The notes beneath the pieces were generated by a model. That model did not search any database and was not told the DNA's origin. It worked only from the letters and a program-made list of their open reading frames with translations. 64,000 nucleotides of DNA, taken from contig JAUSPV010000097.1 of NCBI GenBank assembly GCA_030652755.1, positions 36,769 to 100,768 of the forward strand, written 5' to 3'. This document shows positions 18,963 through 28,475 of this stretch, piece after piece. The DNA is from Caulobacter sp. (GTDB lineage Bacteria > Pseudomonadota > Alphaproteobacteria > Caulobacterales > Caulobacteraceae). The stretch's first letter is position 1, and the number at the start of each line of letters is the position of its first letter. A program made the position numbers and the translations under genes.

Positions 18963-20381
18963 TCAGCCCTTCCGGACCACGATGGTCTGGGTGTTGGTGT
19001 ACTCGAGCAGGCCGTCGATGCCGTTCTCGACGCCCAGGCCTGACTGCTTGTGGCCAGCGAAGCTGACCAGCGGGCTGAGGTGCTGGGTCTCGTTGATCCA
19101 CACCGTGCCGGTCTGCAGCCGCTCGCCGACCGCCAGGGCCGCGTCGATGTCCGAGGACCAGACCGAGCCGCCCAGGCCGTACTCGCTGGCGTTGGCCCGT
19201 TCGAGCGCCTCCTCGATGCTGTCGACCTTGAGCAGCGGCAAGACCGGGCCGAACTGCTCCTCCTGGACGATGCGGGCGTTCTCCGGCGGATTGTCGAGGA
19301 TGGTGATCGGCACGAAGTAGCCGGGCGCGGTCGAGGCCTCGCCGCCGATCAGGAACGGATAGCCGTTGGCCTTGGCGTCGGCGATCAGCTCCAGCACGCG
19401 CTGGTACTGCTGCTTGTTCTGGATCGGACCCAGCTGGGTGCCCTGCTCGGCGCCGTCGCCCATCTTCACCGTGGCGGCGTAGTCGACGATGGCCTTCTTG
19501 AGCGGCTCGTAGACGTCCTTGTGGACGTACATCCGCTTGCTGGCGATGCAGATCTGGCCGGTGTTGCGGAAGGCGGCCCAGAACAGCTGCTCGGCGACCT
19601 TCTCGACGTCGACATCGGGCATGACGATGGCCGCGTCGTTACCGCCCAGCTCGAGCGTGATGCGCTTGAGACTGTCGGCGGCGCTGGCCATGACCTTGCG
19701 GCCGGTCTGGGTCGAGCCGGTGAAGCTGATCTTGTCGATGCCCGGATGGCCGGTCATCCAGGGGCCGAGACTGTCTCCGCCCGACACGACGTTGAGCACG
19801 CCGGGCGGCAGGACAGCCCGCGCCAGTTCGCCGATCTTCAGCGTGGTCAGCGGCGTGAACGGCGAGGGCTTCAGCACGATGGTGTTGCCGGCCATCAGCG
19901 CCGGAGCGACCTTGAACATGGCCAGGATCACCGGGAAGTTCCAAGGTGCGATGGCCCCGACCACCCCGATCGGCACGTGGCGGGTGATGCTGCGGCGGAC
20001 GTCGGTGTCCTCGTTGACCGTCTCCGGCAGGTCCAGCGTCGAGGCTCCCTGCAGCCAGCCTGCGCCGCCGAGCACGTCGTTCATGGCGTCGGCGTGCGGC
20101 TTGCCCTGCTCGCGGGTCAGCAGGCGCTTGAGGCCTTCGGCGTTGGCGGCGATGGCGCCGGCCAGGGCCAGCACGGCCTTGCGGCGCTCGGCGATCGGGG
20201 TCGCGGACCAGGCCGGGAAAGCCGCGCGGGCGGCGGCGACGGCCTCGTCCAACTGTTCCTTCGAACAGTCGGGCGCCTGGGCGATGACCTGCTCGTTGGC
20301 GGGGTTGAGGACGTCGAAGGTCCCGGCGCCGGCGACGGCCTTGCCGCCGATGGTCATGCTGTAGTCGGTGTCGAAGTCCAT
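18963..20381 (-). CDS. Aldehyde dehydrogenase family protein
   Basis: FTGSTQTGRKVM, LELGGNDAAIVM, NTGQICIASKRMYV. Confidence 0.94.
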   Translation of the reverse strand: MDFDTDYSMTIGGKAVAGAGTFDVLNPANEQVIAQAPDCSKEQLDEAVAAARAAFPAWSATPIAERRKAVLALAGAIAANAEGLKRLLTREQGKPHADAMNDVLGGAGWLQGASTLDLPETVNEDTDVRRSITRHVPIGVVGAIAPWNFPVILAMFKVAPALMAGNTIVLKPSPFTPLTTLKIGELARAVLPPGVLNVVSGGDSLGPWMTGHPGIDKISFTGSTQTGRKVMASAADSLKRITLELGGNDAAIVMPDVDVEKVAEQLFWAAFRNTGQICIASKRMYVHKDVYEPLKKAIVDYAATVKMGDGAEQGTQLGPIQNKQQYQRVLELIADAKANGYPFLIGGEASTAPGYFVPITILDNPPENARIVQEEQFGPVLPLLKVDSIEEALERANASEYGLGGSVWSSDIDAALAVGERLQTGTVWINETQHLSPLVSFAGHKQSGLGVENGIDGLLEYTNTQTIVVRKG

Positions 20382-20397
20382 GGGTCGTTCTCCCTGC

Positions 20398-21630
20398 TCA
20401 GAGCCCCAGCACGGCCTTGGCCATGATGTTGCGCTGGATCTCGTTGGTGCCGGCGTAGATCGAGCCGGCGCGATCGTTGAGGTACTTGGGTGCCACGGTC
20501 CAGCTGTACTCCGGGCCAACCCCGTCGTTGTAGCGCGGCGGCGTGAAGCCCGGCGTCGGGCCGCCGGCGGAGACCATGTGCGGCTGATGAACAGCGGCGT
20601 AGCGACCGGCGGCGGCCAGGGCGATCTCGGTGAGGCGCTGGCTGAGTTCGGTGCCGACCGTCTTCATCATGGAGGACTCCGGACCCGGCGCCTGGCCCAC
20701 CGACAGCGCCGACATGACGCGAAGCTCCACCGCCTCGAGCGCATCGACCTGGACGGCGGCGTCCGCCAGCTGGCGGCGCAGGGCCAGCCCTTCGCCGGTG
20801 GGGTCGCCGTGGGCGTACTCGGCCTCAAGGATGTGGGCGATCTTCGCCATCCGCCCCCGAAAGCCGGGCGTGTAGGCGCTGCCGCCCCGCTCGAACTGCA
20901 TCAGGTGCTTGGCCACGGTCCAGCCCTGGCCGATCGGTCCGACGGCGTTGGCCTTGGGCACGCGGACGTCGGTGAAGAAGACGTGGTTCTGGATATGCTC
21001 CCCCGACAGCGAGATGATCGGCGTCACCTCCACGCCCGGCGTGGTCATGTCGATCAGCAGGAAGGTGATGCCCTTCTGCGGGATGTCCTCACGGGTGGTG
21101 CGGACCAGGCAGAAGATCCAGTTGGCGTGGGCGGCGTGCGTCGTCCACAGCTTGTGGCCGTTGCAGATGAAGTGGTCGCCGTCGTCCTCCTCCGCGCTCA
21201 TCTGCAGGGTCGCCAGATCCGAGCCTGACTGCGGCTCCGAATAGCCCTGGCACCAGAAGTCCTCGCCGCTGAGCATGCGCGGCAGAAAATACGCCTGTTG
21301 CTCGGGCGTGCCGTGGCCGATCAGGACCGGGCCGCACATGCCGATGCCCATCGGCGAGAGCGGCGGCGCCCCGGCGGCGGTCAGTTCGGTGGCGAAGATG
21401 TAGCGCTGGGTGACCGACCAGCCGCAGCCGCCGAACTCGACCGGCCAGGCCGGAACCAGCCAGCCCCTGGCGTGCAGGATCTTCTGCCAGGCCATCTGGG
21501 TCTGATGGTCGCCATAGACGCTGGTCAGGCGCGAGCCGGCCAGCCGCAGCTCCGGCGTCAGCGACGCATCAAGGAACGCGCGAACCTCGTCGCGGAATGC
21601 CCGGTCCTGGGGACTCCATTCGATTCTCAT
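20398..21630 (-). CDS. Acyl-CoA dehydrogenase
   Basis: 410 aa; WCQGYSEPQSGSDLATLQ; AGTNEIQRNIMAKAVLGL. Confidence 0.92.
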   Translation of the reverse strand: MRIEWSPQDRAFRDEVRAFLDASLTPELRLAGSRLTSVYGDHQTQMAWQKILHARGWLVPAWPVEFGGCGWSVTQRYIFATELTAAGAPPLSPMGIGMCGPVLIGHGTPEQQAYFLPRMLSGEDFWCQGYSEPQSGSDLATLQMSAEEDDGDHFICNGHKLWTTHAAHANWIFCLVRTTREDIPQKGITFLLIDMTTPGVEVTPIISLSGEHIQNHVFFTDVRVPKANAVGPIGQGWTVAKHLMQFERGGSAYTPGFRGRMAKIAHILEAEYAHGDPTGEGLALRRQLADAAVQVDALEAVELRVMSALSVGQAPGPESSMMKTVGTELSQRLTEIALAAAGRYAAVHQPHMVSAGGPTPGFTPPRYNDGVGPEYSWTVAPKYLNDRAGSIYAGTNEIQRNIMAKAVLGL

Positions 21631-21729
21631 CCGTCGCTCCCTGCCTGACGCGTTGGCTCGCGTCTGATCTTGCGCGAACTCTGACGCCTTGCCCCAACGT
21701 CCGACCAGAGGGTTTGTCGGGCGCGGCGC

Positions 21730-22632
21730 TCAGCTACGGGAAGACAGCCGCCGCGCCAGGAACTCGGCCAGCACCTCAACCCGCGCCGGTCGCGGCCCGC
21801 CCGGCGGCATGACCAGATGCAGCGCGATCGGCGGCGGCGACCAGTCCTCCATCACCGCCACCAGCTCGCCCGACGCCAGCGCCTGACCGCAAATGAAGTC
21901 TGGCTGCAGCGCGATGCCCCGTCCCGCGATCAGGGCCGGCAGAAGCGCCGTGGCGTTGTTGGCCCGCATCGGCCCGTCGATGCGGATCGACGCCTCCTCC
22001 CCCGAAGGATGGATGAAGCGCCAGGTCTCGGGCGTCGCCAGATAGGCGTAGGCGAGGCAGCAGTGGTCGACCAGCTGGCTGGGATGCCGGGGCGTTCCCT
22101 GCCGCGCGAAGTAGGACGGGGCGCCGACCAGGTGGCGCTTCACCGGCCGCAGTCGCCGGGCCATCAGCGAGGAGTCCGGCAGCGCGGCGATCCGCAACGC
22201 CATGTCGAACCCCTGTCCGATCAGGTCCACCATAGCGTCGCTGAGGTGCAGGTCGACGAAGACCTCCGGATAGTCAGCCATGAACTCCGGCAGGATCGGC
22301 GCAACGTCCGAGAGGCCGAAGGACATCGGGACCGCCAGCCGCACGAGGCCCCGCGGCGCCGCCGACTGCTCCAGGGCGTCCGCCTCGGCCGCCTCGCCCT
22401 CGGCCAACATCCGTGCGGCGCGCTCGACCAGCGCCCGGCCAGCGTCCGTCAGGGCCAGCCGCCGCGAGGTCCGGTTGAACAGACGCGCGCCCAGGCGCGT
22501 TTCAAGACGGGTGACGGCCTTGGACACCGTCCCCTTGGACAGCTTCAGGTCTTCGGCCACGGCGGCGAACGACCGCAGCTCCACCACCTTGGCGAAGATC
22601 GCCAGCCCTTCGAGATCCGGCAGTCTGGACAT
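21730..22632 (-). CDS. LysR family transcriptional regulator
   Basis: 300 aa; HTH RSFAAVAEDLKLSKGTVSKAVTRLETRLGARLFNRTSRRLALT. Confidence 0.93.
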   Translation of the reverse strand: MSRLPDLEGLAIFAKVVELRSFAAVAEDLKLSKGTVSKAVTRLETRLGARLFNRTSRRLALTDAGRALVERAARMLAEGEAAEADALEQSAAPRGLVRLAVPMSFGLSDVAPILPEFMADYPEVFVDLHLSDAMVDLIGQGFDMALRIAALPDSSLMARRLRPVKRHLVGAPSYFARQGTPRHPSQLVDHCCLAYAYLATPETWRFIHPSGEEASIRIDGPMRANNATALLPALIAGRGIALQPDFICGQALASGELVAVMEDWSPPPIALHLVMPPGGPRPARVEVLAEFLARRLSSRS

Positions 22633-22640
22633 GCGTTTTC

Positions 22641-22656
22641 GGAAACAATGAGTTTC
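22641..22656. promoter_or_regulatory. Candidate LysR operator in LysR/pirin divergent region
   Basis: GGAAACAATGAGTTTC with GAAAC-N5-GTTTC inverted repeat, a third GTTTC follows. Confidence 0.35.
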
Positions 22657-22739
22657 AAGAGTTTCTATTTATGCGCCGATCCTGACGCCTATCTTGTCGT
22701 CAAGCAAGAGCGCCGGCGGTCCGGCGCGGAGACAGTACG

Positions 22740-23438
22740 ATGATCGTGCACAAACCCTTCGGGACGCTCGGCGGCGCTGACCACGGTTGGCTGAAGGCCA
22801 AGCACCACTTCTCGTTCGCCAGCTACCACGACCCCCGGAACATGAACTGGGGTTCCCTGCGGGTCTGGAACGACGACGAGATCGCCGCCAACTCGGGCTT
22901 CCCGCCCCATCCCCACGCCGACATGGAGATCATCACCTATGTCCGCGACGGGGCGATCACCCACCAGGACAGCCTGGGCAACAAGGGACGCACCGAGGCC
23001 GGCGACGTCCAGGTGATGAGCGCCGGCAGCGGCATCCGTCACGCCGAATACAATCTGGAGGCTGAGACCACCCGTATCTTCCAGATCTGGATCCAGCCCA
23101 ACCGCACCGGCGGCGCGCCGTCCTGGGGCGCCAAGCCGTTCCCCAAGGGTGACCGGTCCGGAAAGTTCGTGACCCTGGCCAGCGGCTTCGAGAACGACAA
23201 CGACGCCCTGCCGATCCGCACCGACGCCCGCGTTCTCGGCGCGACGCTGAAGGCCGGCGAGACCGTCGAATACGCGCTCGACGCCAGCCGCCACGCCTAT
23301 CTGGTGCCGGCGGCGGGCCGGGTCGAGGTCAACGGTCTCACCCTGGAGGCCCGCGACGGCGCCGCCATCACCGACGAAACGTCGATCCGGGTCACCGCCC
23401 TGGACGACGCCGAACTGGTCCTCGTGGACGCCGCCTAG
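22740..23438 (+). CDS. Pirin family protein
   Basis: 232 aa; [47 protein letters not shown]. Confidence 0.94.
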   Translation: MIVHKPFGTLGGADHGWLKAKHHFSFASYHDPRNMNWGSLRVWNDDEIAANSGFPPHPHADMEIITYVRDGAITHQDSLGNKGRTEAGDVQVMSAGSGIRHAEYNLEAETTRIFQIWIQPNRTGGAPSWGAKPFPKGDRSGKFVTLASGFENDNDALPIRTDARVLGATLKAGETVEYALDASRHAYLVPAAGRVEVNGLTLEARDGAAITDETSIRVTALDDAELVLVDAA

Positions 23439-23475
23439 GCGGCGTCCCTCTTTCCCCGATCCAGCAGGAGCACCC

Positions 23476-24075
23476 ATGCCCAGGATTCTCGTTCTCTACC
23501 ATTCGGCCTACGGTCACATCGAAACCATGGCCCAGGCGGTCGCCGACGGCGCCCGCGAGACCGGCGCCCAGGTCGACATCAAGCGCGTGCCCGAGACCGT
23601 GCCGGAAGACGTTGCCCGCGCGGCCCACTTCAAGCTCGACCAGGCCGCGCCGATCGCCACGATCGACGAACTGGCCGACTACGACGCCATCATCATCGGC
23701 GTGGGCACGCGGTTTGGCCGGATCAACTCCCAGATGGCAGCCTTCCTCGACCAGGCTGGCGGTCTGTGGGCCAAGGGCGCGCTGAACGGCAAGGTCGGCG
23801 GCGCCTTCACCTCGACGGCCACCCAGCACGGCGGCCAGGAAACGACGCTGTTCAGCATCATCACCAACCTGCTGCACTTCGGGATGGTGATCGTCGGTCT
23901 GGACTACGGCTTCGCCGGGCAGATGAAGCTGGACGAGGTCACCGGCGGCAGTCCCTACGGCGCGACCACCATCGCCGGCGGCGACGGCTCGCGTCAGCCC
24001 AGCGACAACGAACTGGCCGGCGCCCGTTACCAGGGCCGCAAGGTCGCGGAGACCGCCGCGAAGCTTCACGGCTAA
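23476..24075 (+). CDS. wrbA: NAD(P)H:quinone oxidoreductase, WrbA type
   Basis: 199 aa; [51 protein letters not shown]. Confidence 0.94.
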   Translation: MPRILVLYHSAYGHIETMAQAVADGARETGAQVDIKRVPETVPEDVARAAHFKLDQAAPIATIDELADYDAIIIGVGTRFGRINSQMAAFLDQAGGLWAKGALNGKVGGAFTSTATQHGGQETTLFSIITNLLHFGMVIVGLDYGFAGQMKLDEVTGGSPYGATTIAGGDGSRQPSDNELAGARYQGRKVAETAAKLHG

Positions 24076-24102
24076 GCAGCCTTCACCTCGGGAAACCGGC
24101 TT

Positions 24103-24133
24103 GACCCCGCCTCGCAGGAGGCGGGGTCTTCCT
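24103..24133 (+). terminator. Hairpin terminator after wrbA
   Basis: GACCCCGCCTC-gcag-GAGGCGGGGTC followed by TTCCTT. Confidence 0.65.
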
Positions 24134-24141
24134 TGTGGAGT

Positions 24142-25185
24142 CTATGGCGTCGACGGCGCCGGATCCTGCCCCAGCCGCAGTCCCATGTTGGCCAGCAGGT
24201 ATTCCTCGAGGACCGTCGCCGTCGCTTCGCCGAAGCGCTTCCAGCTCTCGGGCGTGTCGCGTACGCCCTTGAAGTTGGCCTCGATCTGAAGGCCGCAGAT
24301 CCTGTCGCCGCTCTTGCCGCCGAGCGCCTCCGCCTCGGCGCCGCAGGTATGACGGCTGGTGTTGTAGCCCCCGGCGAAGTAGCGCGCCGATCCTGGACGC
24401 AGGTCCTTGTCGCCCGGAATCGCCGGGAAACCCGCGCGCGCATACAGAGCGCCGAGGCTCGAGGAGCTCCGCAGCATCTGGGACAGGGTGACGCCCTGCT
24501 GCTGCAGCAACGCCCGGATACTCACACGCTCCCTGAGCGAGTCCTTGCCATCGAGCTCCGTGTCGGATGCATTCAGGTCAGCCGACCTGAGCAGGTAGCC
24601 GAGTTCCAGCCGCTGGATCTCGTGGCCGTGGCCATGGATATCCATGAACCACCCCCGGCCGCTGGTCTTCACGACCTCCGCCTTGGCGACATCAATGAAG
24701 GCGTGCCACTCGGCGAAGGCGCGCGCCGCCTCGGCGTTGCCGCACGCCGCCTCGTCCAGCGGACGGTTCGCGTCGAACTTCCGGCGGGCGAGCCGGTTGA
24801 TGATCACATGCGGGTAGGTCCCGAAGCGCCGGAAGTGGGCCTCCCTCATCGCCAGGACGAGCTCGGCGGTGTTGGTGTCGGTCACCAGGACCGCCTCGCC
24901 GCCGCAGGACGCCTTGCTGCGATCCGGGATGCTGTCGGGTCTCAGAGCGCCCCCGTGGGGCGCGGTCAGGATCACCGGCGAGTTCCCGGGGATGTACTGA
25001 ACGTAGCGGTTCGCGCCGAAATAGGTCTTGCCGACCCGGTAGGTCGCGGACTCGATCGGCTGCGGCTCGGCCTGCCGGGCGTTCGCCCCGTTGCTGGCGC
25101 CGAGCAGACCGCAGGCGACCATGGCCATGCCGACGCCCGCGACCCAGGCCGCCCGCTTTCCCGCAAATCCCCACATACCGGACAT
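24142..25185 (-). CDS. Secreted N-formylglutamate amidohydrolase-like protein
   Basis: Signal peptide; VILTAPHGGALRPDSIPDR, VDTNTAEL-like region, FMDIHGHGHEIQRLELGYLL. Confidence 0.6.
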   Translation of the reverse strand: MSGMWGFAGKRAAWVAGVGMAMVACGLLGASNGANARQAEPQPIESATYRVGKTYFGANRYVQYIPGNSPVILTAPHGGALRPDSIPDRSKASCGGEAVLVTDTNTAELVLAMREAHFRRFGTYPHVIINRLARRKFDANRPLDEAACGNAEAARAFAEWHAFIDVAKAEVVKTSGRGWFMDIHGHGHEIQRLELGYLLRSADLNASDTELDGKDSLRERVSIRALLQQQGVTLSQMLRSSSSLGALYARAGFPAIPGDKDLRPGSARYFAGGYNTSRHTCGAEAEALGGKSGDRICGLQIEANFKGVRDTPESWKRFGEATATVLEEYLLANMGLRLGQDPAPSTP

Positions 25186-25314
25186 CCCATGACTCACGAC
25201 GGCCCAACGCGCCGCCTTACCACCATCACGCGCCCCAGCGTGGTCGCTGACACCCCCCGACCACAACAGCAAAGACAGCCGAGAGGTATAGCTCCGCGCT
25301 ATGGCGGCTGAAGC

Positions 25315-26478
25315 CTACGGCTTGGCCAGGAACTCACGCTTGATACGTTTGGCCATCGACCAGCGGTGGACCTCCGAGGGGCCGTCGTAGACCCGGAAAG
25401 CGCGGATATCGCGGAAGATCTGGTGGACGGGCGTATCGTCGGTCACGCCCGTGCCGCCCAGCACCTGGACGCAGCGGTCGGCGACGCGGAACAGCGCCTC
25501 CGACACCGCCACCTTGGCGAGACTGGATTCGGCCGTGCCCGACCCGTGGCCGCCGGCGTCCAGAACGCCCGCGCACCAGTCGATGGTCAGCTCGGCCTGC
25601 TTCAGGTCGATCTCGTTGTCGGCCAGCATGAAGCCGACGCCCTCGTGGTCGACCAGCGGCTTGCCGAAGGCATGGCGGCGGCAGGCGTACGCGACGGCGA
25701 TGTCGTGCGCCCGCCGGGCGGCGCCCCACCAGCGCATGCAGTGGGTCAGCCGGGCCGGGGCCAGCCGCACCTGGGCGTATTTGAAGCCCTCGTTGGCCTC
25801 GCCGAGAATCTGGTCGGCGGAGACCCGGACGTTGTCCAGCTTCACCATGGCGTGGCCGCCCGGCATCGTCCGGTCGATGGTGTCCAGCACCCGGGTGATC
25901 GAGATGCCCGGCGCGGTCATCGGGGCAAGGAACATGGTCGCCCCATGGTCGGTCTTGGCCATGATGATGGCGTGCGCGGCGCCCTCCGCGCCGGTGATGA
26001 GGGTCTTTGCGCCGTTGATGACCCAGTGGTTGCCGTCCTGCACCGCGGTGGTCTTCATCATCGAGGGATCGGAGCCGGCGCCGCCGTCTGGCTCGGTCAT
26101 CATGAAGGCGGTGCGGATGTCGCCGGCGGCCAGCGGGCGCAGCACCTCGTCCTTCTGAGCGACGCTGCCGATCTTCTCGATCAGGCACATGTTGCCCTCG
26201 TCCGGCGCCATCAGGTTCAGCGCGATCGGACCGAGCAGCGAGTAGCCGGCGGCGCGGAAGACGATGGCGATCTCGCGGTGGTTCAGCCCGTGACCGCCGT
26301 ATTCCACCCCGACATGCGGCGCGAGCAGCCCCTGGGCCGCAGCCTTGCGCTGAAGCTCGACGCGCAGGTCATCCGACGGACCGTGTTTGTCGATCCGCGG
26401 GTCGTGCTCGAAAGGGATAACGTGCTCGTGCAGGAATGCGTCAACACGGTTGGCGAGGGCATGGGCGCGGTCGGACAT
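25315..26478 (-). CDS. Acyl-CoA dehydrogenase
   Basis: AFMMTEPDGGAGSDPSMMKTTA; HAFGKPLVDHEGVGFMLADNEID; LGGTGVTDDTPVHQIFRDIRAFRVYDGPSEVHRWSMAKR. Confidence 0.92.
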   Translation of the reverse strand: MSDRAHALANRVDAFLHEHVIPFEHDPRIDKHGPSDDLRVELQRKAAAQGLLAPHVGVEYGGHGLNHREIAIVFRAAGYSLLGPIALNLMAPDEGNMCLIEKIGSVAQKDEVLRPLAAGDIRTAFMMTEPDGGAGSDPSMMKTTAVQDGNHWVINGAKTLITGAEGAAHAIIMAKTDHGATMFLAPMTAPGISITRVLDTIDRTMPGGHAMVKLDNVRVSADQILGEANEGFKYAQVRLAPARLTHCMRWWGAARRAHDIAVAYACRRHAFGKPLVDHEGVGFMLADNEIDLKQAELTIDWCAGVLDAGGHGSGTAESSLAKVAVSEALFRVADRCVQVLGGTGVTDDTPVHQIFRDIRAFRVYDGPSEVHRWSMAKRIKREFLAKP

Positions 26479-26590
26479 CGAAATCTCTCTGGGCAAGTCA
26501 GCGCTGCGCGAGGGCAGGTCGCCTCGCACGGCAGGGGTTTAGAGGAGGTGGCGCGGAACGGCCATCACCGGTGGCCGCCATTTCCGGAGG

Positions 26591-26604
26591 TTGACGCAGA
26601 TCAA
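26591..26604. promoter_or_regulatory. FNR/FixK-type box
   Basis: TTGAC-GCAG-ATCAA, fits TTGAY-N4-RTCAA family consensus; 48 nt upstream of small ORF. Confidence 0.55.
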
Positions 26605-26652
26605 GGCGGGGGTTGGGCCATCGCGCCACCTTGGCGGCACAGGAGACTTCAG

Positions 26653-26790
26653 ATGCTGCAAATCCTCACGGCGCTCCCGCCGATCCACCTCGCCTATCTG
26701 GCCACGGCCGCCGCCGCCTTCAGCCTGTTCGGCGCAACCCTCTGCATTGTCCACGTCTGGACAAACATTCCGACCCGTCGCGGTTCCTGA
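26653..26790 (+). CDS. Small single-TM protein (45 aa)
   Basis: ATG preceded by AGGAGA; MLQILTALPPIHLAYLATAAAAFSLFGATLCIVHVWTNIPTRRGS, one clear TM helix. Confidence 0.6.
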   Translation: MLQILTALPPIHLAYLATAAAAFSLFGATLCIVHVWTNIPTRRGS

Positions 26791-26856
26791 GGCCACGACG
26801 CAGGTCCCCGGGCCAAGGGCTCCCCCGTCACGAGTCCGGGGACCGACCCTTCCCGA

Positions 26857-28464
26857 TCAGTTCACGCGCCGCTCGCGACCGGCCCAGTAGGGTTCGCGGA
26901 GCTCGCGGCGCAGGATCTTGCCGGATGGGTTCCTCGGCAGGGCGTCGATGAAATCCACGCTCTTGGGCGCCTTGAAAGCCGCGATGCGGGTGCGGGCGAA
27001 GGCGATGATCTCTTCGGGGGTCGCTGTCATGCCGGGCTTCAACGCCACCACGGCCTTGACCGCCTCGCCCCACTTCTCGTCGGGGATGCCGATCACCGCG
27101 ACCTCGGCGACGGCGGGATGGCCGTAGACGGCGCTCTCGACCTCGGCCGGGTAGATGTTCTCCGCGCCGGAGATGATCATGTCCTTCACCCGGTCGTGGA
27201 TGAAGAGATAGCCGTCCTCGTCCAGGTAGCCGGCGTCGCCGGTGCGCAACCAGCCGTCCGCGCCGATGGTGGCCTTCGTCGCCTCGTCGAGGTTCCAGTA
27301 GCCGGCCATGTTGGCCACCGAGCGGGTGGCGACCTCGCCCACGGCGCCGGCCGGCACGGCCTCGCCCGTCTCATCGATGATCTTGATCTCGACGCCCGGC
27401 ATCGGCAGTCCCGCCGCCCGCATGCGCGGATTGCCGGCCGGGTCGTGATCCTCCGGCGGCAGGTAGACGATGGTGCCGCAGGTCTCGGTCATGCCGTACT
27501 GCTGGCAAAAGCCGCAGCCGAACACCTCCATGCACTCGCGCAGCAGGTCGAGCGGGATCGGGCTGGCCCCGTAGAGGATGTACTTGAGCCGGCTGTAGTC
27601 GACCTCGCGGGCCCTCGGCTGGCGCACGACGATCTGCATCGCCGCCGGGACCATGAACATCTTGCTGATGCGGTCCTGCTCAATGAAGTCCAGCACCTTG
27701 AACGGGTCGAACTCGCGGGCCACCACGCCCTTGGCGCCGTTGTAGAGACCGACGATGCCCCAGCCGGTGCCACCGATGTGCGAGACCGGCATGGCCACCA
27801 GACTGACGTCGTCCGGCCCCCACTGGTTCCAGGCCATCCGCGCCTCGGCGGCCTGCCGGCGGCCGGCGAGGATGTTGGCGTGGCTGAGCATGGCGCCCTT
27901 GGGCTTGCCGGTCGTGCCCGAGGTGTAGAGCTGGACGGCGACATCCCGCTCGGTGATCGCGACACCCGGATCCGTGTCCGGCGCCGCATCGCGCCAGTCG
28001 GCATAGAGCGGGCGGCCGTCGGCGCCATCGGCCTCCATCGCCACCACCTTGGGGCGATAGGTCAGGTGCGCGGCGACCTCCTCGCTGAGGCCGATGACTT
28101 CCGGACCGACGAAGACGATGGGCGCGCTCGAATCCTCGACGATGTAGGCCACCTCGGGCGGCGCCAGCCGCCAGCCGATCGGCGTCATCACCACGCCCGC
28201 CTTGGCCGCGCCGATCAGCAGCTCGAAGTAGCAGTCGCTGTTCTTGCCGACATAGGCGATCCGCTGGCCCTTGGTCAGGCCTTCGGCGATCAGCGCATTG
28301 GCGACGCGGTTGGTCAGGGCGTCGAACTGCGCGAAGCTCGTCTCGCGCCCTTCGAAAGTCAGGGCCGTGGCGTCCGGCCGCGTGTCAGCGTGGTAGCGGG
28401 CGATGTCGCCCAGGGTCGGCATCCGGTCTAAGTCGACCGCCGTGTCGTTCGCGCTCATCGTCAT
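26857..28464 (-). CDS. Acyl-CoA synthetase (AMP-binding)
   Basis: VQLYTSGTTGKPKGAMLSH, YGMTETCGTI, RTGDAGYLDEDGYLFIHDRVKDMIISGAENIYPAEVE, NPSGKILRRELR. Confidence 0.93.
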   Translation of the reverse strand: MTMSANDTAVDLDRMPTLGDIARYHADTRPDATALTFEGRETSFAQFDALTNRVANALIAEGLTKGQRIAYVGKNSDCYFELLIGAAKAGVVMTPIGWRLAPPEVAYIVEDSSAPIVFVGPEVIGLSEEVAAHLTYRPKVVAMEADGADGRPLYADWRDAAPDTDPGVAITERDVAVQLYTSGTTGKPKGAMLSHANILAGRRQAAEARMAWNQWGPDDVSLVAMPVSHIGGTGWGIVGLYNGAKGVVAREFDPFKVLDFIEQDRISKMFMVPAAMQIVVRQPRAREVDYSRLKYILYGASPIPLDLLRECMEVFGCGFCQQYGMTETCGTIVYLPPEDHDPAGNPRMRAAGLPMPGVEIKIIDETGEAVPAGAVGEVATRSVANMAGYWNLDEATKATIGADGWLRTGDAGYLDEDGYLFIHDRVKDMIISGAENIYPAEVESAVYGHPAVAEVAVIGIPDEKWGEAVKAVVALKPGMTATPEEIIAFARTRIAAFKAPKSVDFIDALPRNPSGKILRRELREPYWAGRERRVN

Positions 28465-28475
28465 GTCGTCCGTTT

